Origin: Apiosordaria backusii
Lineage: Eukaryota > Ascomycota > Sordariomycetes > Sordariales > Lasiosphaeriaceae
Length of the DNA stretch: 64,000 nucleotides
Assembly: GCA_030549205.1 (NCBI GenBank)
Contig: JAUKTV010000002.1
Coordinates: 1,426,001 to 1,490,000 of the forward strand
Direction: 5' to 3'
This document shows, piece by piece, positions 52,166 through 62,622 of the stretch. Made by a program: the position numbers and the translations under genes. The notes under the pieces are model-generated. The model was given only the letters and a program-made list of their open reading frames with translations, was not told the DNA's origin and did not search any database. Numbering within the stretch: the stretch's first letter is position 1; each line of letters opens with the position of its first letter.

Positions 52166-52630
52166 GAAACTTTGGTCAATGCCTTTGCAGTGTTTCAAAG
52201 GTGTTGGCACCATACCTAAGCAAACACATATAAAGGCCAACTATAGGATCGCCGACCCTTGCACATACATGTACCCAACACCAAGGTTTTACTCTTCCTA
52301 GCACCCACCATGAATCAAGAAAATAGCATGATATGCATACCAGGTAGTAGCACTACCGTTCTCGCTAATCTCGGCTTTTTTGGTGGAAAAACAACGAGTG
52401 ACGTTACTGATTGGGCCGGCAAACCCAGCAGATTTACCCATCCGCACCGGCAGTCTACAGGTTATTCTCCACTGCTATGAGAACAGTTGAGAACAATAGC
52501 CGCGAGGTACCGTATACCCGGTTACCACGAGTCCGAGAATATATGCCGAATACCCCCCCTCTCATCGACATGCCAAATGTTTTCGTCATTCCATGACAGG
52601 AGCTGACAGTTGCGCTGCTGACTGAAAACA
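52166..52630. other. intergenic, carboxylesterase promoter side
   Basis: Nothing recognised. Confidence 0.45.
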
Positions 52631-54744
52631 ATGAGGGTTTCTACATTCTGGGTATGCTGGGCCATCGCCATCGCCCAAGGGGCCACAACAGGGACCCTGA
52701 AGTCTCACAAGTCAATAAAGGCCCCTGTTGTTGATCTGGACTATGCTGTGTATCAAGGATCCTACGACTCAAAGTTCCACACCAACATTTTCAGAGGGTG
52801 AGATCCGACACAAAAACAGCCCTTGTCCTTTGAACTAATATCATACCATACAGCATCCGCTTTGCCGCTCCGCCAAAACGATGGCAACTACCTGAAGCAC
52901 CTAAGGCCAACCGGACTTCAATAATCCAGGCAACCGACAACCCACCCAGATGTCCGCAGTCAGGGGCTGCGCCAGGGTAAGGATTCGCGCTCCAGGGTCA
53001 AAGTGCATCGACTAACAGAACTTCTAGGCCTGCCGTCGTCAACTTCACAGAAGCTGTGCTGGGCAATGAAGACTGCCTCTTCCTTAACGTCTTCGCACCA
53101 GCCAATGCCAAGAAGCTGCCTGTCTTGGTCTGGATTCGTATGTCTACGCAACATTCCTTCTATCAAAGAATCCCGTCGTTGATACTAACCCTCCTATAGA
53201 TGGCGGCGGCTATGGCCTCGGCTCCGCTGCTGGCTTTGACTTCTCTCATATAGCCCAGACAGTCAATAACGGCTTTGTCACCGTGACTATCCAATACCGT
53301 CTGGGAGCTTTCGGGTTCTTGTCGTCAGCTGACTTGGTCAATAACGGTGGCGTCACCAACGCAGGCCTTCACGACCAACGCTTCGCCCTCCAATGGGTAA
53401 AGAAGTACATCAGTCGTTTTGGCGGTGACCCAGACCAAGTCACCATATCCGGCGGCTCAGCAGGCGGTGGCTCAGTAATGCTGCTCGCCATGGCCAACGG
53501 CGGGACTGAAGGCACCTCCCTCTTCAGACGTGGAATCGCAGGCAGTCCCTACCTGCCTACTCAGCCGCATGTCACCCCTTGCCTTCCTTTCCCTGCCATC
53601 GACTAACAAAGTAACAGTAACTTCGACGACCCCCTCCCCACCTCATACTACCACGACCTCGCCCGCCGCGCCAACTGCCTCAACACCACTTTCCCTTCCA
53701 TCTTCTCCTGCCTCCAACAAGCCGACACCCTCGTCCTTCAAAACGCCTCCTCCCTAACAAGCTACTCCGCCCGCTTCAACCAATGGGCTTTCATCCCCGT
53801 AACCGACAACAAACTCATCCTCTCCCCTCCCACCAAGCAACTTGTCTCAGGCAAGGTAAACGGTGAAGCCGTCCTCGCCGGCGTAAGCCACCCCTTCCCC
53901 CCCTCCCCAATCCCATTGCTAACCCATATGAACAGAGCAACTCAAACGAAGGCCACTACTTCACCCCCCAAAACATCACCACCCCCTCCTCCTTCACCTC
54001 CTTCCTTTCCTTGAACTACCCCTTCCTTTCCCCTGCCCAAATAACCTCCATCCTATCCCACTATTCCCCCTCCTCCAACCTCTCCCTTGATACCCCCGTA
54101 TACGAATCCAACGGCCTCACCCCCCCTTCGCAACAACCATCTCAGGCACAGCCAAAGGCTGGCAGCAAGCAGCCAACAACCTCTACGCAGAAGCAACATT
54201 TGTTTGTACCGCCTACTGGCTCATGCAGGCTTACTCCCGGGATGGGAAGAAAGGGTGGCAATATCAGTTCTCTCCGCCGGGGGTGGGGTTTCATGGGAGC
54301 GATATGGCGCCGTTGTTGAATGATGCTTTAGTGGGGAGGGAAGGCACGGTGATGGATGAGGAGTTTCGACGGGGTTTCCAGGGGGTATGGGGGAGGTTTA
54401 TCACCACTGGGGATCCGACGCTGAAAGGTCGTGGGGAGGGGGTGGCGGCGGCGGTGGAGAAGGGGGTTTGGAGGGCTGCTGGGGAGGGTGGGAGGTGGGA
54501 TTTGCTCAATCTTAATGTGACGGTTGCCGCGGATGGGAAAAGGGAGAATACATGGGCGGTGGTGGATGCGGATGGGTGGGAGGGGGGCAGGGGGAGAGGT
54601 GTAGGCTTTGGGCAGAGATTGGGGTTCGTTGAGCGAGCACAAAAGCAGAGGAGAGATGGACTGGATGGTTGGGGTGGCAATATGTCTGCCAAAGAGTGTA
54701 AATATGTACTACAACCCGGTAGGTATCGCCTGCCTGGGTGGTAA
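52631..54744 (+). pseudogene. type B carboxylesterase gene with two frame breaks
   Basis: Starts at ATG 52631 with signal peptide (MRVSTFWVCWAIAIAQG). Exons 52631-52797, 52854-52976, 53028-53137 and 53200 onwards join in frame: GIRFAAPPKRW, NEDCLFLNVFAPA, HGGGYGLGSA (oxyanion hole), TISGGSAGGGSV (nucleophilic Ser). At about 53570-53618 the donor phase does not fit the next exon: the frame meets TAA at 53604, while the following exon starts T-AAC-TTC (FDDPLPTSYYHDLA). Exons 53618-53882 and 53936 onwards then join well (SNSNEGHYF supplies the acidic residue). A second break occurs in a run of seven C near 54119-54125, after which the frame shifts to FATTISGTAKGWQ and ends with GFHGSDM (catalytic His) and a Gly-rich tail at 54744. 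Either a damaged gene or sequence errors; a C-run length error is easy to suspect. Converges with the AA9 gene, 91 bp apart. Confidence 0.65.
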
Positions 54745-54835
54745 ATGCTAAAGTATATACAGGTGAAGAAGAATCCCGTTGGTATCATCCCGCCGTTGTC
54801 ATGCTTTTCTCTTGGGTCGAGCCCGCTGCAGGCAT

Positions 54836-55820
54836 TTATGGGAGGCATTGGCCTGGAAGGAAGATATGTTAGTATGAACGGTTTAAAGGAAGGCATGGAG
54901 GACAACATACTGTACCACTGGTTGGACGCCGTGCACTTGCCCTGAGCGCAGGTAGTAGGGCCGGTGTAACCCTGGCCACCGCACTGGCCGTAGAGAGGAG
55001 CACCAGCACCGCCGCCATTTCCACCAGTAGGCTGAGGAGTAGGCGCCTGAGAAGTTGGCTGAGGCTGGGGGTTGGGGTTGGAACCACCGGAGCAGGTGAG
55101 AGGGGCGGGACCGGGGATGGTGTATGGGCGACCACCGTTGGTAGGGCGGCCCTGGAGGTCGTAGATGGAAACGAGAATACCGGGGTGGTCGGCGGCGTAC
55201 GCGCCGGGGAAGCTCACAAAGTTGGAGCCGGTGTTGGTGCCGGAACCAGTGACCTCGATCTGGGCACACTCCATGTAGAACTGGGCGGCACCGCGGGCGC
55301 TGGCAGAGTGAAGAGCGAGCAGCTCAACACGCATGAGGTAGTGGCCGGGAGCGACACAGCTGGGCATGTCGAAGTAGTGCCAGCCGCCGTTGGAGATCAT
55401 GTTATCAACAGCCCAGACGCCGTTGTTGAGACCTTGCTCGGCGACCTTGAACCACCTAAGGCCGGAGGTACCAGCGTTGGCAGCATTGTCGACCTTGGCA
55501 AGGTAGACCTGGATGGGACCCTTGTGCGAAGCGGCGATGGGATGATCCGGGTCGTTGGGGCCAGAGGCACCTCCGATCTCATGACCCCACCAAGCACCGA
55601 CTCTGGCACCAGCCGGGACCTTGATCACGGTGTTGTCCCGGAGCTGGATGTTGGTGTTGCAGGCAAAGTCGGGGTGGTTGACGTTCTCGATGGGGAAGTT
55701 GCTGTAGGGAGCGCGGAGACCCTTGAGCTGGCCTTGGTCGACGCCGTTGACCGACACCTTCTGGAAGATGGTGTGGGCGCTGACGGACGCCGCCAGAGAG
55801 ACGAGAGTAATGGCCTTCAT
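54836..55820 (-). CDS. AA9 lytic polysaccharide monooxygenase with C-terminal CBM1
   Basis: Exons 55820-54911 and 54852-54836, 58-nt intron (GTATGT..TACTAAC..TTCCAG), 308 aa. The tiny 17-nt second exon completes the CBM1 (WY|SQCLP). The signal peptide MKAITLVSLAASVSA is cut before His16, which becomes the N-terminal His of the copper histidine brace. The second ligand is His99 in AASHKGP and the axial Tyr is Tyr182 in QFYMEC. His171 in LALHSA is the conserved second-sphere residue. A linker rich in Pro/Gln/Thr and Gly (about residues 244-273) leads to the cellulose-binding CBM1 (274-308, YGQCGGQGYTG..C..GKC). AA9 enzymes cleave cellulose oxidatively. The protein is secreted, and a TATA box lies about 130 nt upstream. 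Confidence 0.96.
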
Positions 55821-57300
55821 TTTGTGCTTCTTTGAGACTAAGACTGAACAAACAAGCTGGGAGATTCTTAAGGTGATGGCAAAGGTCGAGAAGAGGTGAG
55901 GCTTGGAGGCTGACGAAAGACAATCTTGAGTTTCGGGAATGAAGTCTTGTTTTATACATGACAGCCGATGTCATCTGGCCTGGCCTCGCATCGCATAGTA
56001 ATTTCGTTGCATTGCCGTGGGGCAGCCTAGCGGCTTAGGATTCCGGGAACCGGTTCTCGCAACTGCTCAAATAGGAAACGGAAGTATCCTCCACGACGGA
56101 AGCGAACTCGATCGCCTTGGCACCGTCCAAGCGACACCCTCAAAACCCGGTAGAAGTGGAAAACAAAACCTGGGGTAGATGTGGAGGTTGACTCCGCGTG
56201 GTCAGTCGGCCCGTTCATAGTTACCGACATGAGGTGGACGGCATGGCGATACACATAGATCGCCCCCTTTTCACCCCCGTGACAGGCTCGGAACTTCTCT
56301 CCGTCGTTGGAAACTTGAAGAATCCTTCTTATCTTGCCAACACCAAGGAATTTGCCCCACACAGCCTCGCGTCGATGTTCCGAATAAATTGATGACGGGT
56401 GCGGGATGGACTGTTGGTTGTAGTTTGGATCTTGGTTGGAGGATTTGAGTTGTCTTGTTGAGAGCCCAAGACGGCGGCCTCGTCACTCTTAATTAGAACG
56501 CCTGCACATCTTTCGCCTGAGGCCATTTTTGATCAAGACCAAGATTTCCAAGACGCCACTGTTTCTTGAAGATGTATTGATTGTAGCAACAAAAATCAGG
56601 TTGGGTAGGCCAGCCGTCGTTCAAATCAAAGCGTCAGATCTTGGAAGAGCTTGCTTCACGTCGGTCTGCCCACACAACAATTGCTGAAGACCTGATAGCT
56701 ATCGTCAACAGTCACAAATTGCAACGGCCGGTTATTAATAACGCGCCCCCCACACCACGATATGCGGAAAGAGGATGGTGGTTGCGAAATGGAGTGTGAA
56801 TGCGACGATGATGTCAACTTGGCAAGCGACACAGTGGCAGCCTGGTATTGAGTTGCTGCCCAATGCACGGCGTTCTCGGTGCTAGCTGGGAACCTGGAAA
56901 GCACTTTGTCGGCTGTGTCGAGAAATAGTCGGAAACTTCAGGCAGTGATATCAGGTCGAGTTAGGGGATTTACATCCTCACACTTGACTACACTGCTGTT
57001 CCCATCACATCCACCCCCCCGATGTTTCGCTCTGTTTGGTAGGCCCTACCCCGTGACTAGGTCATTCGGCACTGGCACTGACTCATCGGTTCTGTTTGTA
57101 TCGTCGATGTGCCCCTTCCTAAGCATCGACACCGCCTTCTGCAGACCGTTGGCAGTTCCAACTCTAACTAACACTGTCAGCCTTTTCGTCTTTGTTGATT
57201 TTGGAGTTCGAGGGTCAGGTCGAAGGTCGCGGCGTAAAGTCCTTCATATGTGCTTGTAACGACGGAAATGACCATGTTTGGAACCGCTGAAAGGGTCTAT
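55821..57300. other. long intergenic region upstream of AA9 gene
   Basis: 1.5 kb with AA9 promoter at its left end. Short frames without signature. Confidence 0.5.
55950..55956 (-). promoter_or_regulatory. TATA box of AA9 gene
   Basis: TATAAAA on the minus strand about 130 nt upstream of the ATG at 55820. Confidence 0.5.
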
Positions 57301-57339
57301 GTCATCGTCATCCGTGTCATCGATGAAGACTCACCTCAT

Positions 57340-58140
57340 CGTGGTCAGGGATTCGCTTGATGGCTGCTCGGTGGTCGCTCCCAACTGCAGAAGCAGGGTC
57401 ACAAACGCCTCATGTCGTCTTTCTATCGCTAGCTGAAGCGCCGTCTTCTCTGTCCGACTCAAGTGTTTGAACTTGCCGCAGGCTGAGTGCGAAGCCTCGC
57501 TTGTCACTTGCGAAAATATCGAGGGAAGGCCCGGCTTCTAACAGTGCCTGTACTATTTCTTGTTCAACCATGCGTCCTAATTATCGGTGCTGACCCCCTA
57601 TATCTCTCGGATTCGGCCCTTGATCAGCCGGTACAGCGCCAGGTCCTCTTGCGCAAGTCGCTGCACCGACCGAGACCATATCGGGCTCTTGTCATCGAGG
57701 GATTGGCTCAATGTGGGTCGCTCGAGGAGCTCCGAAGTGTTCTCCCGGGACGTGGTTACCGGGTGTTCGAACGCTCCTGTGTCTTCATTCGCCATGTAGC
57801 TGATTTCGGTCCTGGCTTAGTGAGGGTGGGTCGATATGGCGAGGTCAGTTGTTGGTAACCTGATACTGGCTAATGACGATCGGGCCTAACAGAGCCCCCG
57901 ATAAAAGTTGATTGGAAAACAATGCAACGGAAATAAAATACTCTGAATCCATCATGAAAGCTGTTGTCGTTGATAAGATGAAAGATCGGGGAAGAGGGCA
58001 GGGCACTGACCACATCTGTTGATGGTCAGCACGTGCCCAGGTGATTACCTCGCGTTTGATTCGCTAACGCGCTGCAAAATCTCGGGCAGTTCCGTCAATA
58101 GCGCCTGCACTACCACAATTTCAGTGGGGTCGCTGCGCCG
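57340..58140 (-). pseudogene. ankyrin-repeat gene remnant
   Basis: Fragments in different minus-strand frames translate to ankyrin-like sequence: KTALQLAIERRHEAFVTL with LLQLGATTEQ (about 57350-57440), then MVEQEIVQALLEAGPSLDIF with ASDKRGFALS (about 57484-57575), and further out EIVVVQALLTELPEILQRV (about 58070-58130). They cannot be joined into one open frame. Probably the tail of another NLR-type gene, now decayed. Confidence 0.5.
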
Positions 58141-58276
58141 TTGGAACAGGGGTCAGGTCCACTGGACTTGAGTGCTGACGAAGATGAAAATAATCTGGAG
58201 TCTGCTTCTCGGACTTCAGTTTGAACCTCGCGTTCCATCGCGTTCATTCTCCTCGGTCCTCATCTTCCTCGCCAAA

Positions 58277-60210
58277 ATGGCGATATTGACAGCACTCAGC
58301 GGCGATGCTGGCCTCAGCGGCCGCCACGTCGCATTGGCCATTGGCGTGCTCCTGGCGTCGGTCATAGCTCACTACATCCACCGAGGATATCAAGTGAGAA
58401 AAATGTTCAAAGATCTCGAAAAACAAGGAATCGTTCGTACTCTCACCTTGAAACATTCCCGCACTCAAGACACTAACACATCCCCCAGCCAATAATGAAA
58501 CATTCCTGGCTCCTCGGCCACCTCGAAATAGTCGGCAAGCTCCTCCAATCCTACCCCTCCGACGCCCACGGCAACTACCTCCCCATTCTCATTCTCGAAA
58601 ACTGGCGGGAGCTCTTCCCCAACTGCAAGCACCGCCCACCGGTCCTCTACTTGGACATGTGGCCCTTCGCCCAACCCTTCATCCTGCCCCTCCTGCTACC
58701 AATCGCAGTGCAATTCACGCAGGATTACTCCCTGATCAAAGCCCACGAGCAGAAACAGATCCTGTACCCCCTGACGAAAAACAGGGATATCTCCTCCATG
58801 GAGGGCCCAGAGTGGAAAGTCTGGCGGAAGAGGATGAACCCTGGCTTTTCCATCCAGACTATCACCAACCGCATCCCTGACTTGCTTGACGAGGTGGAAA
58901 AGTTTTATGCCGTTCTCGAGTCAAAAGCAGGGAAGGATGGGCAATGGGGACCGGTTTTCCAGCTGGAAAAGCAAACGACAAAGTTGGCGATGGATATCAT
59001 TTTCCGTTTCTTCTTTCGTAAACGCATCCACGCCCAACTTGCCTCTTCTCAGGCAGCGCTGGAAAACGCGGTTATGGACACGGTGAAGAGGTTTTATTTC
59101 TTTCATCATATTGGGAATTTCATCCAGGAACACAACCCCTACAGGAAATTCCGGCTCTGGCGGAATTACCAAACTATGCTGTCTGGATTTGGACCGGTCC
59201 TGCAGCAGAGATTGGGGGAGTTGACTACGCATGAGAAACCCCGCGCCAAAGCAACAGACACTTTGGTGGATGCGCTGATTCAGGGTGTGATGGAAGACCG
59301 CGAGGCAGGGCTCGTGAATACATCGGATAGTGACTTTTTGGAGTTGGCGGTGGGTCAGATTGGGACGTTCATCTTTGCGGGCCATGACACGACTGCGAGC
59401 GCGATATGCTGGGTTATTCACCTTTTATCTAAACACCCTGAGGTTTTGGAAAAGGTTAGGAAGGAGCATGATGCTGTTTTGGGAACTAACCCTAACGCTG
59501 CGGCAGAGGTTCTGAGGGCGAAGCCAGAACTGATTAATGCGTTGACGTATACCAATGCGGTTATGAAGGAGGCTATGAGGGTGCATACTAATGTTGGAAC
59601 GATGAGAAGGGGTGAACCGAACTTTTACTTGACGGGCCCGCCGGGGAGCGGGTACGACGGGGTGAAGTTCCCTGCTGGGGAGGGGTGGGTGGTGTGGGAT
59701 AATACTTTTGCGCTGCATAGAGACCCGGAGTTGTGGCCGAGGGTGGATGAGTTCCTGCCGGAGAGGTTCTTGGTGACGGATGAGGAGGATCCGATGCACC
59801 CGCCGAAGAATGGGTGGAGATTCTTTGAGCTAGGGCCGAGGAACTGCATTGGGCAGCATCTAGCGATGGTGGAGATCAAGATGGTGCTGGCGTTGGTGTT
59901 GAGGAGGATGGATGTGGAGGTTGCTTGGGGGAGTGGGATGCTGAGAGGTATGTTCTTTCCTGGTTTGTTTTGTCTTGTCTGGCAAACTTCGTTTCTTGGG
60001 GCTATTCAGTCCGTTTGTGTGGCTACTGAAGAATCTACTTCTTTGTCTTGGAGATTATATGGAAAGGAGGCTAACAATTGTCAATAAAACAGGGGACTCA
60101 AAGGCAAAAAAGCACCGTCTGTATGGGGTGATAGGTGTTACCATGCTGGAGCGGATTCGCCGCCGCATGTGAAGGATAATATGCCTGTTCATATTCGGCT
60201 GAGGCAGTAA
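58277..60210 (+). CDS. cytochrome P450 monooxygenase, 573 aa
   Basis: Exons 58277-58432, 58489-59947 and 60104-60210; introns of 56 and 156 nt. The start ATG at 58277 (AAAATGG context) gives a membrane anchor (HVALAIGVLLASVIAHYI); an upstream in-frame ATG at 58184 is possible. Motifs: GIPIMKHSWLLGH across splice 1, C-helix WRKRMNPGF, I-helix AGHDTTAS, ExxR in KEAMRVH, PERF, and haem loop FELGPRNCIGQHLA. The last acceptor is uncertain. The first AG after the CTAAC branch point puts the tail out of the family frame. The AG at 60102-60103 gives APSVWGDRCYHAGADSPPH and a terminal DNMPVHIRLRQ, typical of this P450 group, and is preferred. Resembles P450s of the sterigmatocystin StcS/CYP59-like type; substrate unknown. 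Confidence 0.88.
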
Positions 60211-60407
60211 TTAACAGGAGACTGGTGTTATTTGGATATATATGGGGTCATCTAGAACAGGTTGGAAGATCAACGCGCCGAATAAGCAGCAGATTGTTGA
60301 GGAATGTCAAAGATTTTGGAGTCTGGTGCACTGCAAGTGGCCACCTGGCCTTCCATTCATCATTCATAACTGCGAAACCATCTATCTATACATCCTTGTA
60401 CCCTTTT

Positions 60408-61877
60408 TTATGTTGTACTCCTATTCCGATTGGCACTATCCCTCCTCCTGGGAGGCCCAATGTCGTCGGCATCCTCCCCCGGGTATAACACCCGACTGGC
60501 CGAGTGGGGTCTCCTGCTGCGTCTTGAATGTGAATCGGGAGACTGGCTGATGATGATAGGCCTTCTCGTGTCATACACTACTGGACTGACGAGAGTACCA
60601 CTACCGGTGCGAGACGCAGAGGGCCGTCTGGGTAGTACGACAATATTGACATCTGCGCCCGATATTGTGGCCCCCGGGGTCATTGAATCTCCGTATACCG
60701 AAACGTAGTGATTACCGTGAACCTGAACTGGACCGTCAGGTTCAAAGTAGCTCCTTCGAGTGGACCTGTTGAGAGTAACTTGGTTCGTTGAAGGTCGCAA
60801 CCCGCCGCTGCCCCCGCTACCGCCACCAGAGACTATGCTTGCTGGCCTGGATGCCGTCGAGCCTTGTGATCTGCTGGGCGATGCCGGTGGCGCTACCGGG
60901 TCTGGTTCTTGCTCTGGGGCCGGTATGATCGCACCGGTTGGTGTGAAGACGAAGGCAGGGGATATGTCCGCGGGTTGTATGGTGTTGTGTCGTCTTCTGC
61001 TGCTGCTGCTGCTGCTGGATAATACATCCTCAACGAGGGCTGGGAAGAGGACTATTTGCGTCGTAAGTTCCCTTGGGGGTTCTTTTCGGTGCGGGCACCA
61101 GCGGAAAGTCCAAGTAGAGGGATGGCAAAAAAGCTTTTCCCCAATGCCGATGGCTTGGACGGCAATTGTCCTGATGCTGCCCTCCCAGTCCTGATCTGTG
61201 TTGAAGCCATCCGTGGCATTCTCAAGTCCTTCTGGACGTCCAGCATCCGAGTATCGTTTGAAGGGCCCAAGAAAGTTGATCAAAATATCGACGCATGGAA
61301 TCTCGCCTGCTGAGTCTGCTCGTGAGTGCTTGGATTCTGGGGCGAGGAAGAAAGCGGTGATCATGCGCCAGTGAGCGAGGGCAGCTTCTTCCTCCGGACT
61401 CCTATCTGGCCGCAATGTCTTGAAGCGACTGAGAAGCTCCACGACCTGGCTGTCAAGAGACGTTGTCTCATAACGGCCATTCTGAAAATCGATGCTTGCA
61501 AGGATTGCCCGGGCAATACATATTCGCAAACCCAACTTTCTGTGCTCAGCGATGTAGAGTAGTTCTGAGAGGTTGTCGACCTCTTTTGTGCCCTCGACAA
61601 TCCCGGAGCGACGGAGGGCTTCCTGTATCTTTTCACGGGAGGCAACAAAATCGATGTCGTTGATGTTGCTGTAAAAGGTTTGGACGTGGGAGTCGATGAG
61701 GTTGTTCAGCTGCAGCCACGGGCGCTTGATGGAGCTTTCATCAGGAGGCTGGAGCAAAAAGTCGGTATCGAGCTTTGGGATACTGTTTGTCCTCGATGGA
61801 TGCCCTGGTGTTGGTGGTGGCGGCATAGCAGTACTAGCTTCTTGAAGGGAATCCTGTTTGGACTGCTTATTTCCCAT
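60408..61877 (-). CDS. hypothetical protein with N-myristoylation-type N-terminus, 489 aa
   Basis: Single exon from ATG 61877. The start MGNKQSKQ fits the N-myristoyl consensus (Gly2, Ser6, Lys7), suggesting membrane tethering. Residues about 40-290 look like a folded alpha-rich domain (RPWLQLNNLIDSHVQTFY, ELLYIAEHRKLGLRICI, HWRMITAFFLAPESKH, IGIGEKLFCHPSTWTF). A CAG/CTG-type codon run (about 61001-61018) encodes six or more Ser at about residue 285. The remaining ~200 residues are disordered: Ser/Pro/Gly-rich with many Arg (RRSRRPHSASRV). The first domain is of a kind I have seen in uncharacterised filamentous-fungal proteins. No function assigned. Confidence 0.75.
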   Translation of the reverse strand: MGNKQSKQDSLQEASTAMPPPPTPGHPSRTNSIPKLDTDFLLQPPDESSIKRPWLQLNNLIDSHVQTFYSNINDIDFVASREKIQEALRRSGIVEGTKEVDNLSELLYIAEHRKLGLRICIARAILASIDFQNGRYETTSLDSQVVELLSRFKTLRPDRSPEEEAALAHWRMITAFFLAPESKHSRADSAGEIPCVDILINFLGPFKRYSDAGRPEGLENATDGFNTDQDWEGSIRTIAVQAIGIGEKLFCHPSTWTFRWCPHRKEPPRELTTQIVLFPALVEDVLSSSSSSSRRRHNTIQPADISPAFVFTPTGAIIPAPEQEPDPVAPPASPSRSQGSTASRPASIVSGGGSGGSGGLRPSTNQVTLNRSTRRSYFEPDGPVQVHGNHYVSVYGDSMTPGATISGADVNIVVLPRRPSASRTGSGTLVSPVVYDTRRPIIISQSPDSHSRRSRRPHSASRVLYPGEDADDIGPPRRRDSANRNRSTT

Positions 61878-62622
61878 CGTCGTTCGAGCGCTGTTGTCAC
61901 TGTAAAAAAGAATATGACTCAGCTGCTTGCGAATTGTTCAAAAGTGAGTTCGAAGGAACAGTGCCAAAGCCTTGTCTAATTTTCGGTATGAATGATTATG
62001 GGGAATGTTCAAAGAAACGAGAAAGGAGCCGGGAAAGAAATTCGGTGTGGTTGTCAGGGAACAATGACGTGGGACTCGGGCGCTGCCACGAAGCACTCGA
62101 GGGCCGGGTGACACACAGTGTCGTGGGAGCCTGAAGAGGCGCAGCTTGCATGAGCGTGCATGACTGGGTGACACTGCACGCAATAAAATGGACAAAACTG
62201 CTCACACCATCAACCGATGAGGCGACCACAGCTACCATATGGAATTCCGAATTCCCGACGAATGGGAACAGGCAGCGGGGCACCCACTGAGGCAGTCCCC
62301 GGTTCTCAAACAGGGCTGGATCCGGTCGATCCATGCAATATTTCCAGAGGCAGTGCAGCATATTTGTGCCACTCTCGCAGCCTTGCGGCTCATGATTTGA
62401 CCCGATACATGTTAATTCCGCGGGTCCCCTCGATCCCTCCCCGCTGACAGCAAGGCAGATCAATCATCGCTCTCCTCTTTTCAGCGACAGTGTTTGTCAG
62501 AACAACTTGCATAGCATTCTTTCTGCTGGAATTACTCCTCACCATAGCATCTTTGTTCATTCCGTTTAATTCGCTTATTGGCAACCAGTGCAAAGTGAGG
62601 CGCACTATCGCCCCTCTCGACC
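61878..62622. other. divergent intergenic region, nothing recognised
   Basis: 745 bp between the myristoylated-type gene (-) and the Hsp70-like gene (+). Promoters presumed, no site identified. Confidence 0.45.

Noticed and set aside
54291..55820. Continuous 509-codon minus frame running from the AA9 gene across the end of the carboxylesterase gene
   Set aside because: The canonical intron with TACTAAC branch point at 54910-54853 ends the AA9-CBM1 protein at SQCLP; the rest is antisense readthrough of the esterase gene.
57487..57858. 123-codon + strand frame
   Set aside because: It lies antisense to ankyrin-like sequence on the minus strand and has no signature itself.
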